Of a stretch of DNA of 64,000 bases, positions 45,435 to 56,500 are shown in pieces (the stretch's first letter is position 1; each line of letters begins with the position of its first letter). The stretch is from NCBI RefSeq assembly GCF_036492835.1, contig NZ_AP025314.1:1736001-1800000 (forward strand). Reading direction: 5' to 3'. Under the pieces are notes generated by a model. The model made no database searches, was not told the origin of the DNA, and worked only from the letters and a program-made list of their open reading frames with translations. The stretch comes from Fulvitalea axinellae (GTDB lineage Bacteria > Bacteroidota > Bacteroidia > Cytophagales > Cyclobacteriaceae). The translations under genes were made by a program, and so were the position numbers.

Positions 45435-48400
45435 TTACTTTTTCATAAAGCGTTCACGGATTTCCGTTCCGTCTTCGGTCACCACTATAATGGCGTATAC
45501 GCCGGCTGGCAGTGCGTTCACGTCCAACGCGCAAGAGAATGCCTTCGGCGCTGACTCGATAAGGAGCTGGCCTCTGGTGTCGAATACTCTTACGTTTTCG
45601 ATCTGGCTGTCGGCCATTACGTTCAGCTCATGCTCGGCAGGGTTAGGGTAGAGGCCGATCTTAGGCTCCTGTTCCGCTACTGGTTCCTGTACCGAAGCTT
45701 GGCGCAAGGCTGGGCTCGCCACTTCGTTTATAGCCAATTCCGGACGCAAAGAGGCGTCGCTGGCTTCCTTACTGTGGAGGTGGATAAACGCTGGGCCTTT
45801 GGTGCCTGATCTGAATTCGAGGCTTACGTCGCCTTGGCCTTGACGGTTTTGGAGGAACGATGTCAAGTCTATCTCGATAGTCTCACCCACCGTGCTCGGG
45901 CGGAATGTCGCGAGAACCGTAGACTGTGGTGCCGGCTTATTGCTCCAATTGATGCCGTTCTCAGTCCAGCTGTTGTCGGTTACTTCCCTTACCTCAAAGT
46001 CTACCGATTTTGCCTGATTGTTTACGCTGGCGATGCTTACCCTGAGCGTAGCGCTGTTGATCTCGCTAGTGGCTGGCAGTTGCGAACCGTCGAACTTAAT
46101 ATAAGTACGGCGAACGTACGGGGTGGATCCGCCTTGTTTTACCAAGAGAACGTTTGACGATCCGTAGTTCGTTCCGGTGTTTTTGCCGTAAGCGTAGCTG
46201 TCGGCCAAGGCTCCGAGCGTTACGCTAGGCGCTTGGTCTTGGGTATGGATGCTGAAGTTATTTGTCGATACGGTACCGAACCCGGCGTTTCCGTCGGCGT
46301 CCGTCACTCCCGAAAGATCAAGGCTGATAGTGTTGTTCGATACGGAAATGTCCTCGTTTGGAGTGAAAGTGGCCGTAAACGTGATGTTGTCGGCGCTGGT
46401 GACATTGGTGAGCGTACCGTTGGAGAATGTCAGGTCGTCATTGGTGAAGCCTGTCACCGCTTGGTCGAAGGTGGCCGTAAGCGTGGCTGTCTCACCCGAA
46501 ATAAGCGCGTGGTCACTAAGGCTAAGCGTAGCCGTCGGGCCAGCTACAACGTCCGGAGCGTACTCGCCGTATACTTCGAACTCGGAGAACTGGAGCTTAC
46601 TGCCGTTTGCCACGTCCAGCTGGATACGTACATATCGCCCGACAACGTTGTCTGAAGACAGGTCGTAATTAGACGAAGGCGACTGCATGGAGCCTGTTTC
46701 CCTGATGTGGTGTACAAGGCCCGGATCGTTAACCGTCTCTTGCTTCTTCTCCGATTCGAAAGGAGTTTTGGAGATAAAGATATGGTAGTTTGACGAAGCC
46801 GGCTTAGTTCCGCTAGGATGGAAGGCTTTGATCTCGCTGATCTTCACTTGGCGTCCCAAGTCTACAGTCCACCAAGGCTGGATACCCGGAGTGTGTACCA
46901 AGCCGTACTTTCCGCAGTACATATTTGATGTAGTGCCGTCGTTTCCTCTTTCCGGTCCTTTGTAGTCGGACGGAGTTGAGCGGTAAGAAGGCTGGAACAA
47001 AGCGAGATTAGTGCTGGCGTCACCGATAGTAATTTGCGTCTCGATATCGTAAGAGCCTGTTGCGTTGGTTACGGTGAGCGTTACGCTTTTTACGCCCGGA
47101 GTTGTGTAAGTGATGGTACCTGGGTTCTGGGCTGTACTGGTGGCCGGTGTTCCGTCTTGGAACGTCCACTGGTAGCTGTCGGCGAAGTTGGACTCACAGC
47201 TGGCGTTTATGCCGTCGGCGATGTTGGCTCTGGTCTGGAAGTTGAATTTGGCCCAAGGCCCTGGCTCGAAGGTCTGACCTGACGAGATGGCCGAGCTGGT
47301 AGTCTTATGGTCTTTGCCTACGGATACAATCGCGAACTTCATATCGCCGTCGCCTGGAGTTCTCATAATGTTTTTAAAAACCATGGCGCGCGCTATAGAG
47401 CGACCCAAGAATACTGAGTCTTGGTCGTTGTTGCTTACCTGATACGCCTCGAAATACTCTACGTTAGAGCTTTCGTTGAAGCGGGGATTTCCCGGAAGGG
47501 CCCACTCAAGACGGCCGGAAATGTAACGGCCGGTAGCCTGAAGTTGAGCCACGTTGATAGCGGTGGCGGCGTCCGGAGCCGAAACGGCGCCGTCGGTCAA
47601 GGACATTCCGCCGATGTGTACGGTATAATCGCTTTGCGAGCTAGATCCTTTGAAGTTAAGGCCCAACACGGCGAGCGTTTGTCCCGAGTAAGAAGAAAGA
47701 TCCAGAGTTACGGTGTTCCATCCGTCTTTGGTGGTGTTGCCTACCGGCACGTGGCTAAAACTACTGAGCGATTGCCCGTTTTCGAAAGCCAAAGAGGCCA
47801 ATACGTTCGAAGCCGATCCGGCCGAGGCGCCTTCCACTTTGTAAGTGATTTCGAGTTGGGTCGCGTTGCTGATCGGGAGTTTGGTCTTGAACAGACGGAG
47901 TACGTTGTCCGTAGAACTTACGTTTCCTGTCACTTTGAGTGAGCTACCGCCTTCGTAAGCTTCCAAGAAATCCATAGAAGCTTCGAGGCTTTGTCCGCCT
48001 TGGCTCCACCACCAACGCCATGTAGGCACCATGTCTTGGATACTGGTGTTGTTCCATTCGTTCGGGATGGCCACTTCACCGGCCTTGGCGAAGAAGTTAC
48101 CGCAACCGTCGTTGAAGTTAGTCACCAACGGGTAGCTGTCGATCGAAGACTTTGCCGTAACGTGAGCGGCCATTCCGGCGATGCGTTTGGTCTTGCCACT
48201 TGAGCTAGACGGTACTCCCGGTTGGCTAGGGTCGCCGTTCGGGCCTACCCAGAGATTCATGGCGCGAGAGTAGAAGTTGGCCCTTTTGTCTTCCGGAGTC
48301 ATGCCCCGGCGGTCTTTCCAGCTTTTCTCTTCCCAAAGAGCGATAGAAGTCTCGTTGTTAAGCAAGTCTTTCCAAGGATGCTTGAGTTGTCCACGGCTTA

Positions 48401-49337
48401 CGCCCGGCATATTAAGGCCGGCGAAAACTCGGTCGTAAGGATCGTTCTTTCCAGCCGGGAAGTTGTTTTTAACGTAGTTGGCTGAGTTTTGAAGAGAGCT
48501 TCCATTCCATTCGTAGTTTAGGAAGGCCTGTGTAAAGGTTGTTTTACCGTTTTCCTCAAGCCACTTGTTATTGGTCCCATCCACTTGTCTAATGCCAAAG
48601 CTTCTGCTTCCAGAATTATAGTGCACATAGTAGTATGTCAGCTCAAAGTGAGGCATGTTTTCCTCTTCGTGAGCGATGCGTGTCATTTCCTGAAACAACC
48701 CTCTTGTTTGCGTAGCGATAGAGCTAGGGTAGGTCGTCACTTCGATATTGAAAGCGTAGCCGTCAAACCCGAAATGCTTTGCGATAAGGACCATCCTTCT
48801 GGCGTGTTTGTATGTGCCGTCAGAGTTTTTGCTGATCAATTCCACAAATTTGGAATTACTTGGCTGGGTAGGGTCGGCAAAAGTCAACCCGCCCATAATC
48901 TTACAGCCGTTACGGTGTCCAGCGTCGGTATAGGAGGCCGGAGGCAGGTGGAGGCGGGCGCTACCCGGGCTCCAGTATTGCCACATGTCCTGATATTGCC
49001 AGTAATGCGGGTTGTAATCGTCGATGGCATCACCGTTACGGGTGTTTGGGTTCATGATCACCCAATTACTGATTTTCTTTTTGTGGGGAATGTTCTGGTT
49101 GGTCTGTGAGGCTTTGAACTCAAAGCGGTCGGCCAACGGTACCCTTGAGATGTGGAATTCCTCGTTTTCGGAGTTACCGGGACTCCAGTTTCCGATATAA
49201 TTATCATCGGAAGGGTTAAAGGAGAAAGAAATGATTTTGGGGTGTTCGACCTGTCCGTATGTATGGGCGGACAAGGCAAGCAGACACAAAGAGAAAAAGG
49301 CCTTTGTGAACAGCGATGAGACTGTAAAGTGCTTCAT
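45435..49337 (-). CDS. Secreted multidomain endo-beta-N-acetylglucosaminidase (GH85), T9SS substrate
   Basis: A 1300-residue exported enzyme. After the signal peptide (to TYGQ) a GH85 catalytic domain (about 35-430) with YWQYQDMWQYWSPGS and FDGYAFNIEV; the catalytic pair is probably N197 and E199. It cleaves the chitobiose core of N-glycans (family knowledge). Then: a beta-sandwich module (about 450-590), a PKD-like domain (about 700-790), an F5/8 discoidin-like domain (about 790-930), a Bacterial Ig-like segment (about 940-1030), a CBM96/DNRLRE-like module (about 1045-1190) and the T9SS sorting tail (LYPNPAEHELNV to RERFMKK). It could be surface-bound or released. Confidence 0.88.
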   Translation of the reverse strand: MKHFTVSSLFTKAFFSLCLLALSAHTYGQVEHPKIISFSFNPSDDNYIGNWSPGNSENEEFHISRVPLADRFEFKASQTNQNIPHKKKISNWVIMNPNTRNGDAIDDYNPHYWQYQDMWQYWSPGSARLHLPPASYTDAGHRNGCKIMGGLTFADPTQPSNSKFVELISKNSDGTYKHARRMVLIAKHFGFDGYAFNIEVTTYPSSIATQTRGLFQEMTRIAHEEENMPHFELTYYYVHYNSGSRSFGIRQVDGTNNKWLEENGKTTFTQAFLNYEWNGSSLQNSANYVKNNFPAGKNDPYDRVFAGLNMPGVSRGQLKHPWKDLLNNETSIALWEEKSWKDRRGMTPEDKRANFYSRAMNLWVGPNGDPSQPGVPSSSSGKTKRIAGMAAHVTAKSSIDSYPLVTNFNDGCGNFFAKAGEVAIPNEWNNTSIQDMVPTWRWWWSQGGQSLEASMDFLEAYEGGSSLKVTGNVSSTDNVLRLFKTKLPISNATQLEITYKVEGASAGSASNVLASLAFENGQSLSSFSHVPVGNTTKDGWNTVTLDLSSYSGQTLAVLGLNFKGSSSQSDYTVHIGGMSLTDGAVSAPDAATAINVAQLQATGRYISGRLEWALPGNPRFNESSNVEYFEAYQVSNNDQDSVFLGRSIARAMVFKNIMRTPGDGDMKFAIVSVGKDHKTTSSAISSGQTFEPGPWAKFNFQTRANIADGINASCESNFADSYQWTFQDGTPATSTAQNPGTITYTTPGVKSVTLTVTNATGSYDIETQITIGDASTNLALFQPSYRSTPSDYKGPERGNDGTTSNMYCGKYGLVHTPGIQPWWTVDLGRQVKISEIKAFHPSGTKPASSNYHIFISKTPFESEKKQETVNDPGLVHHIRETGSMQSPSSNYDLSSDNVVGRYVRIQLDVANGSKLQFSEFEVYGEYAPDVVAGPTATLSLSDHALISGETATLTATFDQAVTGFTNDDLTFSNGTLTNVTSADNITFTATFTPNEDISVSNNTISLDLSGVTDADGNAGFGTVSTNNFSIHTQDQAPSVTLGALADSYAYGKNTGTNYGSSNVLLVKQGGSTPYVRRTYIKFDGSQLPATSEINSATLRVSIASVNNQAKSVDFEVREVTDNSWTENGINWSNKPAPQSTVLATFRPSTVGETIEIDLTSFLQNRQGQGDVSLEFRSGTKGPAFIHLHSKEASDASLRPELAINEVASPALRQASVQEPVAEQEPKIGLYPNPAEHELNVMADSQIENVRVFDTRGQLLIESAPKAFSCALDVNALPAGVYAIIVVTEDGTEIRERFMKK

Positions 49338-49697
49338 GCTTATTTGAAATTTAATTGTACAAAAACGGTCTTTTTACGGACCTGAAAAACTGATCAATCA
49401 TGTGATGTGATAATCGATTTTCCCCATCGAAGGTGGAGGGGATTTTAATACAGAAGCATGAAGTCTTGTTTTTCCATCGTTTTGTGGATGAAATATTTTG
49501 AAAAAATATATTGAAATAAGGGTTTTGTTTTTCTTGTTCGTGTTTATTAGGTTCTGTTTTTTATATTTTTCAACAAATTCCTCGAGGTGTCTTCTTTTTT
49601 GATGTTTATGATTCTACTATTTGCAAGGCCAAGTTTTATGAAGAAAAAAATATTAGTCTGCTAAAAAATATAAAAGAGGAGGATAGGAAGAAATAAA
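49338..49697. other. AT-rich gap between GH85 and GH2 genes
   Basis: About 360 bp before the GH2 terminator with no gene; very A/T-rich toward 49500-49680. It must contain the GH85 promoter on the minus strand but I see no clear TAnnTTTG. Confidence 0.4.
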
Positions 49698-49742
49698 GAA
49701 CGACTTCCCTTCAATAAGAAGAAAAGTCGTTCGGAATAGGGT
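49698..49742 (-). terminator. Terminator of the GH2 gene
   Basis: GAACGACTT pairs with AAGTCGTTC, with an inner CTTC/GAAG; the minus side continues TTTATTTCTT. Confidence 0.8.
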
Positions 49743-49755
49743 GATTTAGTCGTAA

Positions 49756-51789
49756 TTATTTTGCCGAAGCCAGTTCTTTTTTAAGAATCAGAACGCATTC
49801 GTCTGTGATTATTTTTCCATTCTTCTTTCCAGAAACTTTAATTGTATTTTCTCCGTCTTTCAATGTGATTCCTTCCCAAAGGCAAGTGCCGTTGTCAGTT
49901 CGTTTTGTGCGGAATTTTTTGCCGTTTACGGTCAATACGGTTTTGTCAAGGTTGGTGAAAGCCTTGATATATTGCATGGCTTTTTTCCTTTCGGCAAAGC
50001 GCTGTTCGGCGATGTGGATAAACGGTTCGTTTCGGTTCCAGTTGGCCTTGTAGAAGTAGAAGCTGTCTTTGCGTTCTTTGCGGTCTATGGTTACCAGGCC
50101 TTTGTCGTTGCGGCCGAAGGTGTCGCCCTCTACGCGGTGCGCCGCGCCGAAGTCGAACATGTTCCAAACGTAAGTTCCCCAAACGGGATCGAACTTGCTG
50201 ATGGCTCTCCAGTGCTCCTCGTGGTAATGCGTTTGCCATTTCTCAGGATGCCATACTGCTTTCGGGGTCGGTTGCTTGAGTGTGTCCTCGTAGTGTTTGA
50301 GGCTGGCGCCGGCGCCGTATTCGCTGATGCCGAATCCGTATCCGGGGTCGTTTTCGTGGTTGCGTTTGAGCCAACCGTCGATTTTGGCCGGAGAAGCCTT
50401 GCCGTACCAACCGATGTACTTGTTCCAGGCGTTGATGTCGGTGATTTTGATGAAGTCCCCGCCGATATGCGTAGCCGAGGTGGTCGGGCGGCTTGGGTCT
50501 TCGCCGTGCGCTATGCGGTTCAGCTCGCTTACGAACGGGTAGTCATCAGTGCCTTTGTCTTTGATTTCGTTAAAGAGACTCCAAGTTACGATTGACGGAT
50601 GATTGTATTGCTGGCGAATAAGCTCAATGAGTTGCTGACGGCAGTTCTCCTTGAAACCTTCGTTGTCGTGGTATTCGAGCATCGGAATTTCTGCCCAAAC
50701 GACCATTCCTTCCTTGTCGGCCAACGAATACATGTAAGGTGACTGCGGGTAATGCGCCAGACGGATAGAGTTGACGCCCATCTCTTTCATAAGTGCCATA
50801 TCCTGTTCGTGGTCGCTTGGCGAGAGGGCGTAGCCTTTGCCCAAACGGTCTTGGTGACGGTTTACGCCACGGAGTTTCATGTGTTTTCCGTTGAGGAGGA
50901 ATCCTTTTTTCGGATGGAATTCAAAGTAGCGGAAACCTGTAGTCTGCTCGACGCGGTCAAACACTTTGCCCGCTTCGTTTTTAAGCACTGTCTCTACTGT
51001 GTAAAGGTAAGGGTCGCGTTTGCCGTCCCAGAGGTGCGGGTTCTCAAGTCTTACCCGTCGCGAAATGGTGATCGTCTCACGGCCGTTGATCATTTTGTTT
51101 GACTTTCCCGTGTAAACGGTCTTTCCGTCCTGGTCTTTTATGGTGTAGTGCGCATAAAGCCTCTCGCGGAAAGAGTTTCCGTTTGTCACCTTGGCGTCGA
51201 TAACCAGATCGGCGGCCTGTTCGCTTACCGAACGCTGGGTAATGTAAACGCCGGAACTGCCGTAGTCCATCGGCGTGATGTGGCTTGGCTCAAGAACGAG
51301 CAATTCTACGGGACGATAGATGCCGCCGTAGATGTTGAAGTCGCCGCCGAGGGGCGTGATATCCGCCCGCCAAGCGTTGCTGACTTTTACTTCGATCCGG
51401 TTTTTCTTTTTGGCGTATAGGTACGGGGTCATGTCAAAGGCGAAGGCCGTATAACCGCCTTTGTGCTCGCCGATGTGTTTGCCGTTTACATAGATGTTGG
51501 CTACGTTGTTGACGCCCAAAAAACGGATGAAGATGCGTTTTCCTTCCCATTCGGGCTTGAGCGTAAGCGTTTTTTTGTAGCTACAAAGTCCGCGGAAATA
51601 GTCCGGTTTTCCGGAGGGGTCCAGAGCGTCGTCGATATTCCAGCAGTGTGGAGTGGAGATAAGCGTTTCTTTCATTTTGGAATGGACTTTTCTGAATTTC
51701 CATTCCTGATTGAAATCGATCACCTGTCGCTGGGAAAAAGCGATGGTGGAGAAAAATACGAGCAAGCCCGTAAGAAATAAATTTTTCAT
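49756..51789 (-). CDS. Glycoside hydrolase family 2 (beta-galactosidase-like)
   Basis: A 677-residue secreted or periplasmic glycosidase with a signal peptide (to IAFSQ). Jelly-roll N-domain (about 22-165, ending YRPVELLVLEP), Ig-like domain (about 170-285), TIM-barrel (about 290-590) with the acid/base E408 in WSLFNEIK and nucleophile E490 in GISEYGAG, and a short C-terminal domain. It probably releases terminal beta-galactose or another beta-linked sugar from the imported glycan; GH2 also contains mannosidases and glucuronidases. It follows susD on the same strand beyond a terminator. Confidence 0.9.
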   Translation of the reverse strand: MKNLFLTGLLVFFSTIAFSQRQVIDFNQEWKFRKVHSKMKETLISTPHCWNIDDALDPSGKPDYFRGLCSYKKTLTLKPEWEGKRIFIRFLGVNNVANIYVNGKHIGEHKGGYTAFAFDMTPYLYAKKKNRIEVKVSNAWRADITPLGGDFNIYGGIYRPVELLVLEPSHITPMDYGSSGVYITQRSVSEQAADLVIDAKVTNGNSFRERLYAHYTIKDQDGKTVYTGKSNKMINGRETITISRRVRLENPHLWDGKRDPYLYTVETVLKNEAGKVFDRVEQTTGFRYFEFHPKKGFLLNGKHMKLRGVNRHQDRLGKGYALSPSDHEQDMALMKEMGVNSIRLAHYPQSPYMYSLADKEGMVVWAEIPMLEYHDNEGFKENCRQQLIELIRQQYNHPSIVTWSLFNEIKDKGTDDYPFVSELNRIAHGEDPSRPTTSATHIGGDFIKITDINAWNKYIGWYGKASPAKIDGWLKRNHENDPGYGFGISEYGAGASLKHYEDTLKQPTPKAVWHPEKWQTHYHEEHWRAISKFDPVWGTYVWNMFDFGAAHRVEGDTFGRNDKGLVTIDRKERKDSFYFYKANWNRNEPFIHIAEQRFAERKKAMQYIKAFTNLDKTVLTVNGKKFRTKRTDNGTCLWEGITLKDGENTIKVSGKKNGKIITDECVLILKKELASAK

Positions 51790-52010
51790 AGAAGATAACG
51801 TGTGTTGGAAAGTGAAAAAATCGGAGGAAAATAAGTCTTGAATAATCCTTGACCATTTTCCTTAACCGGTTTCAAAGGACAATTTTCTGCACAAAATCCC
51901 AGAAAATCCAGTTTTTAGAGGCTTGTGGAGATGAAGTAATGAATGGGAACGGTACCAATGTCGATTTTTCTTTTCTGAGAGTTGCTATTATTACTATTTC
52001 GAGAAAATAA

Positions 52011-52030
52011 AAAGGGCCCGAAGGCCCTTT
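52011..52030 (-). terminator. Terminator of susD
   Basis: AAAGGGCC-CGAA-GGCCCTTT: 8-bp stem with a tetraloop and T-rich flank on the minus strand. It separates susCD from the GH2 gene. Confidence 0.85.
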
Positions 52031-52088
52031 CTGTTCATGTGCCGATATTTCAGTTTAGATGATTGTATCGGCGGTTTTGAGCGGTGTC

Positions 52089-53585
52089 TTAGTCAACGTC
52101 CCACCAGACTGGGGTAGTGAGATCGTCGGTTTTGGAGCCAAGGGCTTTTTGGACATTGTCGCCATTGAGCAAGTGTTCATTCTCGACGTACCTGACTCGT
52201 TTAATAAATTGTCCTTGAGGAAAATCGATAGGGTCCTCAGGAGGAGTTAACTCACTTGGGAATCCAGTCCGGCGGAAATCAGCCCAAGCTAAATGGCCGT
52301 CAGGAAATACGGCTAGCCACTTTTGGGTGATAATCTTTTTTTGTTTGTCTCCACTGGCTAGGGAAACGCCTTGGCTGGCAATATAAGCGTCGTATTCTTC
52401 TTCTGATATTTCGTTTGTTTTCTTTTTGGTTGCGTCCGTAGCGGTGTTGTTGATATGATTGAAAGAGGCTTTGATGCCGTCCAAATAATTCGTTTCTATA
52501 TCACCTGCTCCGCTCCAGCCAAGTGTGCCAGCTTCAGCCTTGAGAAAACATATTTCGGAGTAGCGCATAATGTCGTAGTCTTTCTCCAACTGGAACCATG
52601 GACCTATATTAGAACCAAGGTCTTTGTATCCTGCTTCTTTGTCCGAGGCTAGCCCTACAGGTAAGCCGTTGTACTCGCCGTCTTTTTTTGAAGGGCTAAA
52701 ATACCAACGCTCTCTAGGATCAACTGCGTCAGCTGTTTTCTCAAGCACATTCTCAATAGTGGAGCTCATTCTGAATTCGTTCCAATTACTGATGGCCTTT
52801 AGCTTGTGCTTGATATTGTCTTTAATGTCCATTTTTAAGGAGACATTGTCAGCGTTGCTGTCCAACAAAGGAAGAGCAAGAGATTTCTCTCCTTCTGTTT
52901 TCGCTTTATCGGGGTCAACTTTAGATATCTGTATAGCCATCCTTAAACGTAGCGAATTCGCAAACTTCTTCCATTTTGACATGTCCCCGTTTAACATTGC
53001 GTCCGCATCAGTAAATGTATTGAAGGGCGCGATATTGTCTTCATCAATAAGGTTAATGGCTTTGTCAAGCTGGGCGAACATGTCGTAGTAGATGTCCTTC
53101 TGCTTATCGTAGCGAACAAGGTACCCTAACTCTAAACCTTTGCCATTTATAGGGTCAAAGTAAGGAATGTCTCCAAAGGTGTCCGTGGTTTTCATGAACA
53201 TCCACGTCCTGAAGATAATTGTTTGGGCTCTCATGTTCGGCTGAACGTTGTCCTCAGTTTTGCTGAGGATGACATTAGAGCCGTTTACGATATTGAGATA
53301 GCAATCTCTCCAAAGAACATTTATCCAACCGTCTTGATAACTGTATCGGTCAGAGTCGAACTTTATGTCCGAAAAATACTGAGCGTACATGTTATGAAAA
53401 AGGTGCTGTTTTCTCTGGAAGTTATCCATGGTGCCTTTGTTTTGCATCATGGTGAAGAACGTTTCCAGAGGGGCCTCGTGTACCTTGCTCTTTACGGAGT
53501 TTTCATTAATCTCTTCGAAACCGTCAGTGCATGAAACTCCCGCAAACAGCAGTAAAGCGATAGGTATTATATTTTTTATCTTCAT
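52089..53585 (-). CDS. SusD/RagB-like nutrient-binding outer membrane lipoprotein
   Basis: A 498-residue lipoprotein: signal then lipobox AGVSC (C19). The conserved SusD-like_2 pattern is present (TDGFEEINENSVKSK near the N-terminus, PDGHLAWADFRRTGFP and FIKRVRYVENEHLLN near the C-terminus). Family proteins form a lid on a SusC barrel and bind the glycan at the surface. The 11-nt gap from susC shows the usual tandem; a terminator follows. The sequence does not reveal the ligand. Confidence 0.94.
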   Translation of the reverse strand: MKIKNIIPIALLLFAGVSCTDGFEEINENSVKSKVHEAPLETFFTMMQNKGTMDNFQRKQHLFHNMYAQYFSDIKFDSDRYSYQDGWINVLWRDCYLNIVNGSNVILSKTEDNVQPNMRAQTIIFRTWMFMKTTDTFGDIPYFDPINGKGLELGYLVRYDKQKDIYYDMFAQLDKAINLIDEDNIAPFNTFTDADAMLNGDMSKWKKFANSLRLRMAIQISKVDPDKAKTEGEKSLALPLLDSNADNVSLKMDIKDNIKHKLKAISNWNEFRMSSTIENVLEKTADAVDPRERWYFSPSKKDGEYNGLPVGLASDKEAGYKDLGSNIGPWFQLEKDYDIMRYSEICFLKAEAGTLGWSGAGDIETNYLDGIKASFNHINNTATDATKKKTNEISEEEYDAYIASQGVSLASGDKQKKIITQKWLAVFPDGHLAWADFRRTGFPSELTPPEDPIDFPQGQFIKRVRYVENEHLLNGDNVQKALGSKTDDLTTPVWWDVD

Positions 53586-53596
53586 CTTTTCTTCGC

Positions 53597-56500
53597 TTAA
53601 AATTTAACATTCAGATTGAAACCGTATGTTCTGGTTAGCGGAAGGCCCGATACCTCGATAGCTTGACCTGTGAGCGAACTAGAGAAGCCGAATGGACTGC
53701 CTGGGGCCTCTTTTGAGATGAACCCTAGATTGGTAGCCACAAAGGATAGTCTGGCGGACTTGAGTGGAGTCTTTTTGAGTAATTTTTTCGAAAAGTTATA
53801 CCCTACAGACACCTCTTTGAGCTGTACGTATGAGGCGTCATGTATAAACTCGTCAACCACGGCCTGACGACCACTTGTCGGGGTTACGGCCACCCAATAC
53901 TGTTCAGCAGTAATCGGGGTAGTGTTTGGCACATAGCCTTCTCCGCTTTTCACAACACTGTTTGGTACAATTAGCCCCCCTTCACGATGTGGAAGTGTTG
54001 CGGTGCTGGTGCCATGGTGAGCAGCGAAAGACTCTGTGTAAGAATAGATAAGGCCACCTTGTTTAATGTTGATCAAAGCGCTCAGATAAAAGCCTTTGTA
54101 ATTGAGTTGTGTGCTTGCGGAACCAATCCAATCAGGGTTAATGTTACCGAAGTTCTTTCCACTTGCGGTGGATTTGTTTCTGTCAATAATTGGAGTGCCG
54201 TTGGCGTTTACTATGGTTTGTCCTTCGGGGGTTCTGCTGAATGATGTCCCGTACAGTTCACCGAATCCTCCACCTTCAATTGCGTAAATCTTGAGGTTAT
54301 CACCTCCATAGAGAGACTTTTCGGTGACTTCATTCCCGAAAGCGTCTGTGTACAGGTCTATGATCTTATCTTTGTTTCTAGAGAAGTTAAAACCGAGATC
54401 CCATGTGAAATCACCGCTTTTTACTGGAGTAGCGTTCAGGCTAAGCTCTATACCGTTGTTTTGGATTTCACCGGCGTTGATAAACTGGGAACTGTACCCG
54501 CTGGAAGCGGCGCGTTGGATCGACATGATCTGATTTTTCGTAGATTTAGTGTACCACGTGAAATCAAGACCGAGTCGATTTTGGAAAAACCTCATATCAA
54601 GACCGACTTCTTTCGAGGTTGTTATTTCAGGTTTGATATCGTCAAACTTTGACTGACTCGGGTAGTCTTTCACCATTAACTGGTTGCCTTGCGCGTTTTT
54701 ATAGTTATCAACATAAACATGAACCCTGTATGCGTCAGTGTCATTTCCTACTTCTGCATATGATGCCCGCACTTTTGCGTAAGTGAACCAGTTAGGCATT
54801 TCCATGCCGTTGTCTTCCAAAATGTCCGAAACCGACAAGCTGGCATTTGCAGACCAATAGAAATAACCTTTGTCATAGGCGTTTGGCAATGCGCTAGACC
54901 AATCGTTTCTGGCTGTAAGATCCAAAAATGCGTAATTCTTGTATCCAACTTGTCCGAAAGCCAAAATTGACTGGATTTCTTTTTCCGTCTGGCTTTCCGA
55001 AGGTTTTTCAGCGACTCCGAAATTAAGGGAATAAAGACCTTTGGATTGCATTTCAGAGGCTTTTGCGGTTACGGTATGCTGGTCTTGGTAAGTTAAGGCA
55101 GAACCTACGCTTCCGCTGAAACTGAAGTCGTTAATATCTTTTTTTGCGGTTAAAAGAACGTCAGCGTTTACTGATGTTCCTTTTGTATAGCTTTCAGTGT
55201 ATGTGCCCCATCCGACAGAAGCGAATTCTTCAGGTGTGGCCGGTTTATTATAATTGTATTTGTCGTTAAATCTTCTGTCAACGCTAACACGTCCACGTGC
55301 GGAAAGCCAGTCGTTTACCTGATAGTTGGCGTTGATAAGGGCTATGATTCTGTTTTTTGAATTCTTGCCTCCACCTTTTCTATAATAGGGGTCATTGGTC
55401 CCTTTTTTCTTATTGTAGAAAACCATCATACCGTTTTCGTCCTCACTTCGGCGTAAATCTTCAGGTCGCATATTACGGGGCATAGTGACGAATGTCAGCA
55501 TGTCTCCGCCGTAACCTAATGATTCTTTTGCGCGTTGTGTATTCCGCATGTATGTGGTTTTGAACCTAAGGTTGAGTTTTCCGAATTTCTGGTTCAGATC
55601 AAGACTCAGGCTGTTTTTGTGGAGTCGGTGATAAGGAGATATGCCCTCGTTGTCGGAATCCATGGCGGAGAACCGGAAACTTCTTTTTTCGTTGCCACTC
55701 GCCAAAACCATTGAGTTTGTGATGGAATAACCGGTTTCGAAAAAGTCCTCGGCTTGATCGTGGGGAAGGTACTGTACTTGTTTGCCCGGATCTCTCCAGC
55801 TATCGATCATTTGACCTTCCATCTTTGCTCCCCAACTTTTCAAGCCATTAACGTCAAAATTGCCTCCTAAACCTTGACCGTATACGTTTTGTCTTTCAAA
55901 AAAATCAAAAGCCTCTCGTGTTTGAAAGTTTGTGTTGAGCTCAAGTCTAAGTCCATCCGTTTTCTTAGCGCTTTTGGTAGTGACCAGAATCACTCCGTTT
56001 GCGGCCCTTGAGCCGTAGAGTGCTGCGGCGTTTGGTCCCTTTAGGACGGAAATGTTCTCAATGTCATCTGGGTTAAGGTCAATCATACTGTTGCCGCCGT
56101 CATTGGTGTTCCAGCGACTTGAAGAAATTTTACTGCTTTGGGCGCCGGTGTCTTCGAACGGAACGCCGTCAATAACCCAAAGGGGAGAGTTTTTGCCTTC
56201 AAAAGAAGAGTTTCCTCGGATGGTGACTCGAATGCCACTACCCATACCTGCGGAAGATTCTCCGATCTGTAGACCGGCCACTTTACCGGCCAAAGAGCTG
56301 GTTACGTTTTCTGACCGCACTTCTGCCATTCCCTCGGCCTTGATCTCTTGTACCGAGTAGCCGAGCGATTTTTTCTCCCTTTCCAGCCCGAATGCGGTTA
56401 CTACCACTTCGTTTAATTGCTGAGTGTCTGGTTCTAGTTGTAAATTGATTTGAGTCTGATTGCCTACGGCGATTTCTTGAGGCTTATAGCCAATGGATTG

